The notes under the pieces were generated by a model, which saw nothing but the letters and a program-made list of their open reading frames with translations, made no database searches and was not told where the DNA came from. The translations under genes were made by a program, and so were the position numbers. A DNA stretch of 64,000 nt from Variovorax sp. OV329 (GTDB lineage Bacteria > Pseudomonadota > Gammaproteobacteria > Burkholderiales > Burkholderiaceae_C): the NCBI RefSeq assembly GCF_900114785.1, contig NZ_FOUG01000008.1:226745-290744 (forward strand). Direction: 5' to 3'. Below, one piece after another: positions 38,709-49,579 of this stretch; within the stretch, counting starts at the first letter, position 1, and each line of letters starts with the position of its first letter.

Positions 38709-40699
38709 GGCAGGTCTTTGTTGGGCTCGGGAACGCTCTCGTCGCGCGGCCCCACGGTGCCCAGGTGCGACTTGATGGACTGTGGGCGGCCGCTGATGAT
38801 GGCCGCGTAGTTGGTGGTGTTGGCGATCACCTTCTTCACGTAGTCGCGCGTCTCGTTGAAGGGCACGTTCTCGGCCCAGATGGCAGCCTCCATCACCGGG
38901 CCGTTGCGCCACGCGCGCGGCCGGCCGGGGCCGGCGTTGTAGGCCGCGGCGGCCAGCGGCATGGAGCCGCCGAAGTCGTCCAGCGCCAGCTTGAGGTAGC
39001 TGGTGCCGATGGTCACGTTGGTGTCGCGGTCGTAGATCTGCTCGGGCGTGAAGCCGGCCATGCCGATCTTGCGCGCGGTCCACCGGGCGGTGGCCGGCAT
39101 CACCTGCATCAGGCCGGAAGCGCCCACGCCGGAGCGCGCGTCCATGATGAAGCGGCTTTCCTGTCGGATGAGGCCGTAGACATAGGCCGGGTCCAGGCCG
39201 ATGTCCTTGCTCTTGCGGATGACCGTGTCGTGGAAGGGCATCGGAAAGCGCTGCTCCACGTCGATCACGCCCTTGGTGCGTTCGCTGGTGTTGATGCAGC
39301 GGTCCCACACCTCGCGCTGGCAGGCCAGGTCGGCGGCGGCCAGCAGTTCCCGATCGCCCATGCCGCCCTTGTCGTGCAGGTTGGTGGCGTAGTTCCATTC
39401 GCGCACGCCCTCGGGCCGCAGGCCGATGGAGATGGCCAGCAGGGCGCGCTGCAGCGAGGGGTTGCTGCGGGCCGCGTTCTTCTCCTCGGCCGTGAGCGGC
39501 GCCGGACGCGTGGCCACCTGGGCCGGCTGGCCGAGTTCGTCGAGCGCGAGCAGTTCGTAGAAGCCGCGTGTGCCGGCGATGCCCTCGTACATCTTGCGGG
39601 CCTCGGCGCGCCGCTCGTCGCCGCCGCGCTGGGAGAGGGCCCTGGCCTTCCAGTAGACCCAGGTGGGGTCGTCCTGGGCTTCTTCGCTCATGGCCTCGAT
39701 GCTGGCCTGCACGTCCTTCCACTGGCCGGCGCGCAGGGCGGAGCGGGTCTTCCAGGCCAGCATGTCGTCGCTCAGGTCCTTCGGCCGCGTGACGTTGCCG
39801 AAGTGGCTGTTGGCCATGGGCGAGAGCTTGATGGCCGCCTGGCGGCCGATCACGCCCCAGAGCCAGTTGCGCTCCTCGGCGCTGAGCATGGGGCCCCACT
39901 TGCTGTCCAGTTGCACGCTGGCCATGTCGGGGTCGGACATGGCGATCTTGATCAGCGCCAGCACCACCATTTCCTTCTTCGGTTTGGCCGCCACCACCGC
40001 GCGGCCGGCGAGGTACTTGGCCGGGCTGGCGTTCATCTGGTCGAACAGCTGCAGGTCGTCGGGCGCCACCAGGTTCACCGCGTCGCGGGCTGCGCGGGGT
40101 CGGTTGGCCTCGATGGCCAGGCGCGCCTTCTTCCAGGCGTCGTCGGGCGACATCAGGTCGGCGGCGATGAGCCGTTCGGCCGCGGAGAGGCAGCCGTCGT
40201 CGGCGTCGCGCTGCGCCAGCCAGTCGCGGCGCACCTCGCGGGCCTGCTCCTTGCTGATGCCGTTCTGGCGCGCACCGGCCAGCACCGCGTAGCAGCGCAC
40301 CTCGCGGTCGTCGCCCATGCGGTAGGCGGGGTGCAGGGCCATGAAGCCGTCCCAGTCGCGCTGCTTGCCCAGGAACAGGAGCCAGTCGTTGCGCAGGCGG
40401 TCTTCCTGGTAGGTGCCGGCATAGCGGGCGAGGAAGTCCTGCACCTCCAGCGGGCTGGCCTCGTTCAGGCGCGCCTTCAGCTCCCAGTAGGCGGCCCACG
40501 GTTCGAGCGCATGGCCGCGCGCCTGTGGCAGCAGGGCCGACAGGCGGGCCTTGTCGCCCCGCTGGAAGGCCTGCTTCATCTGCAGGAGGACGTCGTCGCT
40601 GCCGCTGCCCTGGGCGGACGCGGCCTGGCTCATGGCGGCCAGAAGAACGAGGGAAAGGAGACGGGCACGCCGCGGTGCCAAAATGCTGAGCCAACGCAT
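38705..40699 (-). CDS. slt: Soluble lytic murein transglycosylase
   Basis: A 664-residue periplasmic peptidoglycan-cutting enzyme. It has a signal peptide (cleavage after ASA, about residue 29), a long superhelical U/L domain made of helical repeats, and a C-terminal catalytic SLT domain: GLDPAYVYGLIRQESRF with the catalytic glutamate, GASGLMQVMPATAR and AAAYNAGPGRPRAW. It cleaves glycan strands to 1,6-anhydro ends. It is divergent from the cyclo-ligase gene with only nine bases between start codons (40699/40709) and coupled to mgtC. Confidence 0.95.
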   Translation of the reverse strand: MRWLSILAPRRARLLSLVLLAAMSQAASAQGSGSDDVLLQMKQAFQRGDKARLSALLPQARGHALEPWAAYWELKARLNEASPLEVQDFLARYAGTYQEDRLRNDWLLFLGKQRDWDGFMALHPAYRMGDDREVRCYAVLAGARQNGISKEQAREVRRDWLAQRDADDGCLSAAERLIAADLMSPDDAWKKARLAIEANRPRAARDAVNLVAPDDLQLFDQMNASPAKYLAGRAVVAAKPKKEMVVLALIKIAMSDPDMASVQLDSKWGPMLSAEERNWLWGVIGRQAAIKLSPMANSHFGNVTRPKDLSDDMLAWKTRSALRAGQWKDVQASIEAMSEEAQDDPTWVYWKARALSQRGGDERRAEARKMYEGIAGTRGFYELLALDELGQPAQVATRPAPLTAEEKNAARSNPSLQRALLAISIGLRPEGVREWNYATNLHDKGGMGDRELLAAADLACQREVWDRCINTSERTKGVIDVEQRFPMPFHDTVIRKSKDIGLDPAYVYGLIRQESRFIMDARSGVGASGLMQVMPATARWTARKIGMAGFTPEQIYDRDTNVTIGTSYLKLALDDFGGSMPLAAAAYNAGPGRPRAWRNGPVMEAAIWAENVPFNETRDYVKKVIANTTNYAAIISGRPQSIKSHLGTVGPRDESVPEPNKDLP

Positions 40700-40708
40700 C
40701 GGGGGATT

Positions 40709-41326
<618 letters not shown>

Positions 41327-41333
41327 GGCCTTT

Positions 41334-42398
<1,065 letters not shown>

Positions 42399-42420
42399 GG
42401 AGGTGAGGAAAGTGATGGGC

Positions 42421-43266
42421 CTACTTGAGCCCGGTATGGGCCAGGCCTTCGATGAACTGCTTCTGCGCGACCACGAACACCAGCAGCACCGGCAGCGCGG
42501 TGAGCGTGGCGGCCGCCAGCTGGATGTTCCACATCGGGCCGCCGTAGGCATCGGTGAACTGGGTCAGCGCCTGCGGCAGCGTGAAGAGCGCGGGCGTGGA
42601 CAGGAACACGATCGGTTCCAGATAGAGGTTCCAGCTGTGCAGGAAGGTGAAGATCGCCACCGAGGCCAGCGCCGGCCGCGCCAGCGGCAGGGCGATGGTG
42701 CGGAAGATCTTGAAGCGCCCCAGGCCATCCACGCGCGCCGCCTCTTCCAGTTCGGCCGGCAGCGTGATGTAGAACTGCCGCATGATGAAGGTCGCGAACA
42801 CGCAGGGCGCGCCGAAGATCGGAATGAGCACCAGCGGCCAGTGCGTGTTGACCATGCCCATCGACCGGAACATCTGGAACAGCGGCACGATGGTCACTTC
42901 CGACGGAATCAGGAGCCCCGTCAGCACCACCACGAAGAGTGCGTTGGCGCCAGGAAAGCGGATGCGCGCGAAGGCATAGCCCGCCATCGAGGCCACGCCC
43001 AGCGTGCCCAGCGTGACCACCGCCGCGATCCAGGCCGAGTTCCAGTACTGGCGCGCGAAGGGCTGCAGCGTGAACACCTGCTGGTAGCTGCTCCAGTCCG
43101 GGTGCGTGGGCCACAGCTGCGGCGGAAAGGCGAAGATCTCGCTGATGGGCTTGACCGAGGAGGTCACCATCCACCAGGTCGGGAACACGAAGGGCACCAG
43201 CAGCAGGCACATCAGCCCGTACAGGGCAACCTGGGTGCGCGGAGGAAGGCGGCCGTGCACGCTCAC
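42421..43266 (-). CDS. Carbohydrate ABC transporter permease (UgpE/MalG type)
   Basis: A 281-residue inner-membrane permease with about six helices and the EAA loop AELEEAARVDGLGRFKIFRTIALPLARPAL. PSEVTIVPLF and the C-terminal QKQFIEGLAHTGLK end are typical of MalG/UgpE. The GTG start (43266) overlaps the stop of the partner permease by four bases (GTGA). Confidence 0.93.
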   Translation of the reverse strand: MSVHGRLPPRTQVALYGLMCLLLVPFVFPTWWMVTSSVKPISEIFAFPPQLWPTHPDWSSYQQVFTLQPFARQYWNSAWIAAVVTLGTLGVASMAGYAFARIRFPGANALFVVVLTGLLIPSEVTIVPLFQMFRSMGMVNTHWPLVLIPIFGAPCVFATFIMRQFYITLPAELEEAARVDGLGRFKIFRTIALPLARPALASVAIFTFLHSWNLYLEPIVFLSTPALFTLPQALTQFTDAYGGPMWNIQLAAATLTALPVLLVFVVAQKQFIEGLAHTGLK

Positions 43267-44204
43267 TGCTCCTGGAAGACGAAGCGCCGCCGCAGCTGCC
43301 ACTGCGCCAGCGTGAGCAGCGCCACGATGGCGAAGAGCACGATGGCCAGCGTGGAGCCGTAGCCGAAGCGATGGAACTGGAAGGTCTGCTGGTAGAGGTA
43401 GTACACCAGCACCGTGGTCGAGTGACCCGGCCCGCCTTGCGTAAGCACCGCGATCTGCGCGAACACCTGCAGCGCGCCCACCACCGTGATGACCGAGGTG
43501 AGCAGGATGGTCGGGCTGATCAGCGGCAGCGTGATGCGGCGGAACTGCCGCCAGGCGCTGGCGCCGTCGATGCGCGCCGCCTCGTACAGCTCGCGCGGTA
43601 CGCCCTGCAGCGCGGCCAGGAACAGCACCATGTTCAGGCCCACGTTCTTGAACACCTGCACCACGATCACCGAGCCCATGGCCGTGCCCGGCGAGCGCAG
43701 CCAGTTCGGCCCCTCGATGCCGGCCAGCTTCAGCACGCCGTTGATGCCGCCGTTGTGCTGCAGCAGGAAGCCCCACACGATGGTCCAGGCCACCAGCGAC
43801 ACCACCACCGGCGAGAAGAAGAAGGTGCGGAATGCGGTGATGCCCACCAGCTTCTGGTTGAGCAGCACCGCCAGCAGCAGGGCCAGGCCCAGATTGAACA
43901 CCACCAGCCCCGCCGCGAAGACGGCCGAGGCCAGCAGCACCGGGGGCAGGGTGCTGTCCTCCAGCAAGGCCTGGTAGTTCTGCGCGCCGGTGAACTCGAA
44001 GGTGTTGGCCAGTACGTTCCACTCGTGCAGCGAATACCAGAAGACCAGCGCCAGCGGCAGCAGCACGAACACCGCCACGCCCAGCAGCTGCGGCGCCACG
44101 AACAGGCCGCCGGCCAGCGCCTCGCGCCGCGCCAGGGTCCAGAACGGGCGCGTCGGTGCGGCCTGGGTCGGCGTCGGGTTGCGGGTCATGCTGGCTTCGG
44201 TCAT
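43263..44204 (-). CDS. Carbohydrate ABC transporter permease (UgpA/MalF type)
   Basis: A 313-residue partner permease with about six transmembrane segments. The EAA loop is PRELYEAARIDGASAWRQFRRITLPLISPTI, and GGPGHSTTVLVYYLYQQTF is the conserved periplasmic segment. It should pair with the MalG-type permease and take sugar from the binding protein encoded 10 bases upstream. Confidence 0.93.
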   Translation of the reverse strand: MTEASMTRNPTPTQAAPTRPFWTLARREALAGGLFVAPQLLGVAVFVLLPLALVFWYSLHEWNVLANTFEFTGAQNYQALLEDSTLPPVLLASAVFAAGLVVFNLGLALLLAVLLNQKLVGITAFRTFFFSPVVVSLVAWTIVWGFLLQHNGGINGVLKLAGIEGPNWLRSPGTAMGSVIVVQVFKNVGLNMVLFLAALQGVPRELYEAARIDGASAWRQFRRITLPLISPTILLTSVITVVGALQVFAQIAVLTQGGPGHSTTVLVYYLYQQTFQFHRFGYGSTLAIVLFAIVALLTLAQWQLRRRFVFQEQ

Positions 44205-44214
44205 GCGAGGCGCC

Positions 44215-45495
44215 TTACTTGGCCAGCAGCGGGCCGATCTGCGCGCAGATCGCCTTCATGGCCGCGGGAATGTCGGCCTGCGGCGTCCACACCGGATCGA
44301 GGCCGGCGCGCACCATCTGCTGCAGGCGGGCGAAGTCGGTGTGGCCGGGCATCAGCTTGCCGCTGGAGATGCCGGTGACCACCACCTTGTCCAGCTGCAC
44401 CGGCGTCAGGCGCGCATTGGTCTTGCCCAGCGTCTCGGCATTGAGCATCGACTTGCGCGCCGAGGGGAAGAACTGCGCCAGCTTGGCCGAGTTCTCCGGG
44501 TTGGTCATGTAGGCCACGAACCTGGTCGCGGCCTCGGCGTTCTTGCTTTGCTTGAGCACGCCCACGCCGGCCTGGCCGACGATGGCGTATTCGCCCACCT
44601 GGCCATGCGGCAGCGGCACCAGGTCCCAGTCGAAGGGCTTGTCCTTGGGCAGCAGCGAGGCGCGGCTGATCTGCGTCACGGTCATGGCCGCATCGCCGGC
44701 GAAGAAGTCCACGTTCTGGCCGGGGCCGGGCATGGCCTTCTTGTTGAACACCGCGTCGTGCACGAAGCCCAGCGCATCCACCATCGGCTTGTCGGTGAAG
44801 GTGCAGCGCTTGCCGTCCGCGCTCCAGGGCGAGGCGCCCCAGCCGTAGTACACGGAAGAGAGGAACTGCCAGGCCTGGTAGTTGAAGTCGCGCACCACGA
44901 TGCCGCCCTTGCCTGTCTTGGCGTTCACGGCTTGCGCGGTGGCGATCGCGTTCGGCCAGGTCCACTGGTTGGCCGCGATCAATTCGGCGGGCGTCTTGGC
45001 GCCGGCCTGCTTGATGAGGTCGTTGTTGACGAACACGCCGAAGGGCGAGGTCGAGAAGGGATAGGCGTAGAGCGTGCCGTCCTTGGTCCAGCGCTCGGTG
45101 GCGCTGGCGGCCACGTCGTTCAGCGCGTAGCCGGGCGTGGCCGACAGCGTCTTGCTTAGCGGCGCGAGCGCGCCCGAGTTCACGAAGTCGTAGGCCGAGG
45201 TCTCGAAGATCCAGGCCATGTCCGGCGCGTTGCCGCCGGCGATCTGCGTGGTCAGCGCGGTGGTGTAGTTGTCGAAGGGCAGCGGCTCGAAGGTGACGCT
45301 CACGTTGGGCTGCTGCGCCTTGAAGCCGTCGGCGATGCTGTTGAAGAGCTTCAGGTGCGCCTCGTTGGCGCTCCAGATGGTCATGCGCAGCTTGACCTCC
45401 TGCGCGGCGGCGCCGCCGGCGAAGGCCAGGCCCAGGGCCAGGGCGCCGGCCAGGCGCAGGGCATTGGGCAGCAAGCGGAGGGAACGAGGGCTCAT
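44215..45495 (-). CDS. Sugar ABC transporter substrate-binding protein
   Basis: A 426-residue periplasmic binding protein of the SBP_bac_1 family. The signal peptide ends near GGAAAQ. KLRMTIWSANEAHLKLFNSIADGFKAQ is the usual first strand and helix, and PDMAWIFETSAYDFV the typical domain-1 core. The ligand is an unknown sugar or sugar derivative. Its gene lies between the FAD oxidoreductase and the two permeases. Confidence 0.92.
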   Translation of the reverse strand: MSPRSLRLLPNALRLAGALALGLAFAGGAAAQEVKLRMTIWSANEAHLKLFNSIADGFKAQQPNVSVTFEPLPFDNYTTALTTQIAGGNAPDMAWIFETSAYDFVNSGALAPLSKTLSATPGYALNDVAASATERWTKDGTLYAYPFSTSPFGVFVNNDLIKQAGAKTPAELIAANQWTWPNAIATAQAVNAKTGKGGIVVRDFNYQAWQFLSSVYYGWGASPWSADGKRCTFTDKPMVDALGFVHDAVFNKKAMPGPGQNVDFFAGDAAMTVTQISRASLLPKDKPFDWDLVPLPHGQVGEYAIVGQAGVGVLKQSKNAEAATRFVAYMTNPENSAKLAQFFPSARKSMLNAETLGKTNARLTPVQLDKVVVTGISSGKLMPGHTDFARLQQMVRAGLDPVWTPQADIPAAMKAICAQIGPLLAK

Positions 45496-45520
45496 GGTTG
45501 TCTCCTTCTTCGTTTGGTAT

Positions 45521-47137
45521 TCAGTAGGCCTGGACCGAAGGCCAGCGCATCTCGACGCCTTCGCGTGCCAGCAACGCCTGGAACTCCGCGAGCTGCGCGT
45601 TGCCGGCCTGCACCTGGTGCGGCGTGCGGCCGGTGTTCAGGCAGTGCGCGGCCAGCAGGCCTGCCACTTCGCCCACGTTCCATTCCACCGGGTGCAGGCG
45701 GTAGCAGCCGTTGGTGATGTGGGTGGTGGCCATGTTCTTGCCGCCCGCCAGCAGGTTCGTCATGCGCCGCGGCAGCAATGCGCCCAGCGGGATCTCGAAG
45801 GGGCAGGAGGGCACGTCGATGTAGTTGTCGCCGCCGGTGGAAGGATGCAGGTCGATGCGGTACATGCCCACGCCCACGCTGTCGCGGTAGCTCAGCGCGC
45901 CCTTCTCGCCGCGCACCGCGTGCGACATGTGCTGCTCCACCACGCGGGTCACGCCCAGGACGCGGCGGCCTTCTCGGATGTAGGGCGCCATGGCCAGGCC
46001 GTGGGTCGTGCCGGTGATGTCGCCGCGCAGGCGCAGGCCGCGGAAGCCCTGGCCGCCGTCCTCGCGCGGGGCCTCGGTCTGCATCCAGTAGAACATCGAG
46101 TGCGACAGCTCGGCGGCGGCCGCGAGGTGGCGCGCCTTCTCTTCCTCGCTCACGTCCAGGATGGAGCCCCCGAGGTAGTCGATCATCGGCCAGTTCACCA
46201 GGCAGATGTCCGAGGCGTAGGCGCCGGGCACGAAGTTGCGCCGCGCCGCGATGCGCCTGAAGGTCCACAGGTTCATGTCACCGCCGCCCTTGCGCTGGTC
46301 GGCATCGACCAGCAGCGGGTCGTCGTCTGGGTTGGGCGTGAAGGAGCGCTCCACGATCTCCAGCGTGCGCGGATGCGGCGCCTTGAAGCTCAGCATCGGC
46401 GCGCCCCAGAAGTCGGGCTGGACGCTGCGCCAGTGCTCGTAGTTGCGCGGCTTGTCGATGGTCTGGTCGCCGTCCACGTGGTCGACCGCGAAGCAGATCG
46501 ACAGGGCCTGCACGTTGTGCGGCTGCGCCTGGGCCGGTGCGCTGGGTTCGCCCGTGTCGGCCTGGCTCTCGAAGCCGACGGCGTACTCGGTGCCGGTGAG
46601 CGGCAGCAGGTCGCCGGTCTCGGTGGCATCGATCACGTAGGCGGCCTGCACCGTCAGCTCCTCGCCGCTGTCGCGGTGGCGCAGGGTGACGGCGCGCACG
46701 CGGTCGCCCTCGGTGTCGGCCGACACCGGGCGGAAAGGCTGCAGCACCGTCAGCTGCCCGCCGCCCATGTAGGGCAGCAGCATGGCCTGCATGACGGCCA
46801 GGCCCACGCGCGGCTCGGCGCACAGGCGACTCACCCAGCCGGCGCCGGGGTTGAGCTCGCCCCAGGCGCGGCTGGCTTCGGTGAGCGGGTAGTGGTCGCG
46901 GTAGAACTGGCGGATGCCGTTGCGCAGGGCGCGGTAGCGGCGCGTCACGCCGAACTGCTCGACCCAGGTGTGCTCGTCCGGCGGCACCGCCTGCGAGGTG
47001 AGCTGGCCGCCGATCCAGTCGTACTCCTCGCTCATCACCACCTGGCGGCCGTGGGCCAGCGCACCCAGCGCCGCGGCCACGCCGCCGAGGCCGCCGCCGA
47101 CCACCAGGATGTCCGTCTTCAGTTCTTTCGTCTTCAT
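45521..47137 (-). CDS. FAD-dependent oxidoreductase of the sugar-uptake operon
   Basis: A 538-residue flavoprotein of the FAD_oxidored type. The N-terminal dinucleotide-binding motif is DILVVGGGLGGVAAALGAL, followed by EEYDWIGGQLTSQAVP, and the end has a second FAD contact, LLAGGKNMATTHITNGCYRL. Members are often found with carbohydrate ABC transporters, where the substrate is probably a sugar or polyol; the reaction is not established. Its gene lies between the LacI repressor and the binding protein. Confidence 0.85.
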   Translation of the reverse strand: MKTKELKTDILVVGGGLGGVAAALGALAHGRQVVMSEEYDWIGGQLTSQAVPPDEHTWVEQFGVTRRYRALRNGIRQFYRDHYPLTEASRAWGELNPGAGWVSRLCAEPRVGLAVMQAMLLPYMGGGQLTVLQPFRPVSADTEGDRVRAVTLRHRDSGEELTVQAAYVIDATETGDLLPLTGTEYAVGFESQADTGEPSAPAQAQPHNVQALSICFAVDHVDGDQTIDKPRNYEHWRSVQPDFWGAPMLSFKAPHPRTLEIVERSFTPNPDDDPLLVDADQRKGGGDMNLWTFRRIAARRNFVPGAYASDICLVNWPMIDYLGGSILDVSEEEKARHLAAAAELSHSMFYWMQTEAPREDGGQGFRGLRLRGDITGTTHGLAMAPYIREGRRVLGVTRVVEQHMSHAVRGEKGALSYRDSVGVGMYRIDLHPSTGGDNYIDVPSCPFEIPLGALLPRRMTNLLAGGKNMATTHITNGCYRLHPVEWNVGEVAGLLAAHCLNTGRTPHQVQAGNAQLAEFQALLAREGVEMRWPSVQAY

Positions 47138-47163
47138 GTCGCGTTGTCTCTTCTCGGGAAATG

Positions 47164-48198
47164 TCAGGCGGGCGCGGGGCCCAGCGTCTCGCCGCGGATG
47201 GGGTGGCAGGGCAGCAGCACCTGCTGCACCGGCTCGTCGTTGCCATGCTCGATGCGGCGCACCAGGTTGGCGGTGGCTTGCCGGCCCATCTGCTCGCGGG
47301 GGATGACGAAGGAGGCGAAGCGGGTCGGGTGGGCTTCCACCCGCACGTGCGAGCCCAGGGCCACCAGCGAGAAGTCGGCCGGCAGCGAGAGTCCGCGGGC
47401 ACGCGCTGCCGCTTCCAGCCGCAGCGCATCGACCAGCTCGACGCAGAAGACGGCGGTGGCGCTGCGTTCCAGCAGCAGATCGAGCAGTCGCGTCTCGGGC
47501 AGGGCCATGTCCCGTTCGGCCATCACCAGTTGCAGGTCGTCGCCGAGTGCGGACTGGAAGCCTTTCCAGCGGTCCGCCGTCGATTCGGCCGGCCCGGTGG
47601 CGCCCAGGTAAGCCAGCTTGCGGTGGCCCAGCGTGCGGGCCTGCGCCACCAGGGCGGCGGTGGCGGCGGCGTAGTCGGCGCCGACGTAGGGCACGGGGCT
47701 GCCGGCGTCGTCACGACGGCCAATCGCCACGAAGGGAAAGTCGCCGGCCACCAGGCGGGCCAGTTCCTCGCGGTCGAAACTCTTGCCCAGCACGATGCAG
47801 CCATCGGCGATGCGCAGGCGGTTCTCTTCCGAAAAGATCTTGCGGCCGCCGCCGGGCGCGTTGGCGCCGGTTAGCAGCAGCAGGTCGTAGCGAAGGGACT
47901 GCGCCTCTTCCTCGATGCCGAACAGGAAGGGCAGGAAGAAGTCGGCGTGCGCGTTGGGAAAGGCCGGCTCGTAGGTGAACACGCCCAGGATGCGGTTGGT
48001 CCCCTTGGCCATGCGCCGGGCGATGGGGTCGGGCACGTAGCCGGTCTCCCGGATGATCTTCTGCACCCGCTCCCGCGTCTCGGCCGGAATGCGCGCCTGC
48101 GCCGTCGCCGTGCCGTTGAGCACCAGCGACACCGTGGCCTGGCTCACGCCGGCGAGGCGGGCGATGTGCTGCTGGGTGAGGCGCGAAGTGGTCGCCAT
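47164..48198 (-). CDS. LacI family transcriptional repressor
   Basis: A 344-residue LacI/PurR-type regulator. The N-terminal helix-turn-helix is QQHIARLAGVSQATVSLVLNG, the hinge helix PDPIARRMAKG, and the rest is a periplasmic-binding-protein-like sugar domain. It heads the sugar operon. Two 16-base LacI-type operators lie just upstream (48224-48260), so it probably represses itself and the whole operon until the sugar is present. Confidence 0.92.
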   Translation of the reverse strand: MATTSRLTQQHIARLAGVSQATVSLVLNGTATAQARIPAETRERVQKIIRETGYVPDPIARRMAKGTNRILGVFTYEPAFPNAHADFFLPFLFGIEEEAQSLRYDLLLLTGANAPGGGRKIFSEENRLRIADGCIVLGKSFDREELARLVAGDFPFVAIGRRDDAGSPVPYVGADYAAATAALVAQARTLGHRKLAYLGATGPAESTADRWKGFQSALGDDLQLVMAERDMALPETRLLDLLLERSATAVFCVELVDALRLEAAARARGLSLPADFSLVALGSHVRVEAHPTRFASFVIPREQMGRQATANLVRRIEHGNDEPVQQVLLPCHPIRGETLGPAPA

Positions 48199-48223
48199 GA
48201 TTGGACGATTCTAGATCTGCGTT

Positions 48224-48260
48224 GCTTATGCGTATAAGCGAGATGCTAATGCGTATAAGC
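48224..48260. promoter_or_regulatory. Two tandem LacI-type operators
   Basis: The first is GCTTATGCGTATAAGC (48224-48239), a palindrome with central CG and one mismatched pair. The second, GCTAATGCGTATAAGC (48245-48260), is identical except one base. Start to start they are 21 bases, two helical turns, and they lie 26-62 bases before the LacI start. Central CG and length fit LacI-family operators. Confidence 0.75.
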
Positions 48261-48373
48261 GACGGAGCTCTGCCGATTTGTCTAGGACTTTCCCGAGGAT
48301 GAAGCGACGCCGGATGCCCGCCGGTGGCGGACAGGCAAGCTAACCAGCGGGGCGGAATCAGCCCGAGGACTGC

Positions 48374-49579
48374 TCAGCCCAGGTCGCGTGGTGCACCCAC
48401 GGCCTCGACGATCCGCTCCACTTCGTCATCCCGCAGCGCCGGATACATCGGGATCGCCAGTGCGCAGCGAGCATGCGACTCGCTGTGCGGCAGCTTGCGT
48501 CCACCGTGTGTGGCGGCCAGTGCCCGCTGCAGGTGCAGCGGCTGCCTGTAGTACACCTGGGTCGCGATGGCCTGCGCGGCCAGGTCGGCAACCACGGCGT
48601 CGCGCTGCGCGCTGGAGCCGAACCTGAGCACGAAGTAGTTCCATGCGTGTCCGGCGTCGCTCGGGGGAAGGTGAATGCCTGAGCCGGCCCACGCGCCGAG
48701 GTAGCGCTGCGCGATTTGACGGCGCCGTGCGAGGGCGCGGGGGAACTGCGTCAGCGCAATGCGCAGCAGCCCGGCCTGCAACTCGTCCATGCGGCTGTTG
48801 CGTCCCAGGCAGTGGTGCTCGCCATCTTCGTGACCGTGGTTGCGCAGCCGCCGCGCCTGGCGCGCGTGCCGCGCATCCGCGAAAGCCAAGGCGCCCGCAT
48901 CGCCGGCGGCGCCCAGGGTCTTGGTCGGATAGAAGCTCATGGCGCAAGCGTCGCCCCAAGTGCCGGCCGGACGCGTGGTACCGTCCTCTCCAGTGGCGGT
49001 GGCGCCCAGGCACTGGGCGATGTCCTCGACCATCAGCAAGCCATGCGCCCGGCAGAAGGCGGCCAGCGCCGGGATATGCGAGGCGTCGCCGAACAGGCCC
49101 ACGGCCAGTACAGCCCGCGTGCGTGGGCCCACGGCCTGGCGATGGGCCTGCAGGCTGGGCGCGAAGTTGTCGATGGTGCAGTCGACGAACACCGGTCGCG
49201 CGCCCACGGCCAGGACGGCCTCGGCGCAGGCCACGAATGTGTAGCTGGGAAGAATGACCTCGTCGTCGTCGCGGCCGCCGCCGAGCGTTCCCACGCCGAG
49301 GGCGGCCAGCGCCAGCACGAGTGCGTCCGAGCCCGAGTTCACGGCGACGACCTCGCGTCCTCCAAGCAAGGCGGCAAGGCTTTCTTCCAGCGCCTTGACC
49401 TGCGAACCCAGGACATAGACACCGCTGCGCAGGATCTCGCCGCAGGCCTGCGTCATGCGCTCGGCCAGGGCGGGATCGCTGGCGTCGCCGCGAAAGAAGG
49501 GAATTGCGGCCGCCTGCGTTGTGCTCGCGCCATCACTCGCCTGGGCGAAGTCTGCCGTTGCGGTGCGGGATGCGTTCAT
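48374..49579 (-). CDS. DegT/DnrJ/EryC1/StrS family aminotransferase
   Basis: A 401-residue PLP enzyme of the sugar-aminotransferase family. It has EVILPSYTFVACAEAVLAVGARPVFVD, VEDIAQCLGA, and the PLP lysine in SFYPTKTLGAAGDAGALAF, then NSRMDELQAGLLR. These enzymes aminate keto-sugars bound to a nucleotide. In the four-gene overlap cassette it should act after the Gfo/Idh dehydrogenase, as WbpB/WbpE do for 3-amino sugars; this pathway is inferred. It overlaps the dehydrogenase gene (49576-49579). Confidence 0.9.
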   Translation of the reverse strand: MNASRTATADFAQASDGASTTQAAAIPFFRGDASDPALAERMTQACGEILRSGVYVLGSQVKALEESLAALLGGREVVAVNSGSDALVLALAALGVGTLGGGRDDDEVILPSYTFVACAEAVLAVGARPVFVDCTIDNFAPSLQAHRQAVGPRTRAVLAVGLFGDASHIPALAAFCRAHGLLMVEDIAQCLGATATGEDGTTRPAGTWGDACAMSFYPTKTLGAAGDAGALAFADARHARQARRLRNHGHEDGEHHCLGRNSRMDELQAGLLRIALTQFPRALARRRQIAQRYLGAWAGSGIHLPPSDAGHAWNYFVLRFGSSAQRDAVVADLAAQAIATQVYYRQPLHLQRALAATHGGRKLPHSESHARCALAIPMYPALRDDEVERIVEAVGAPRDLG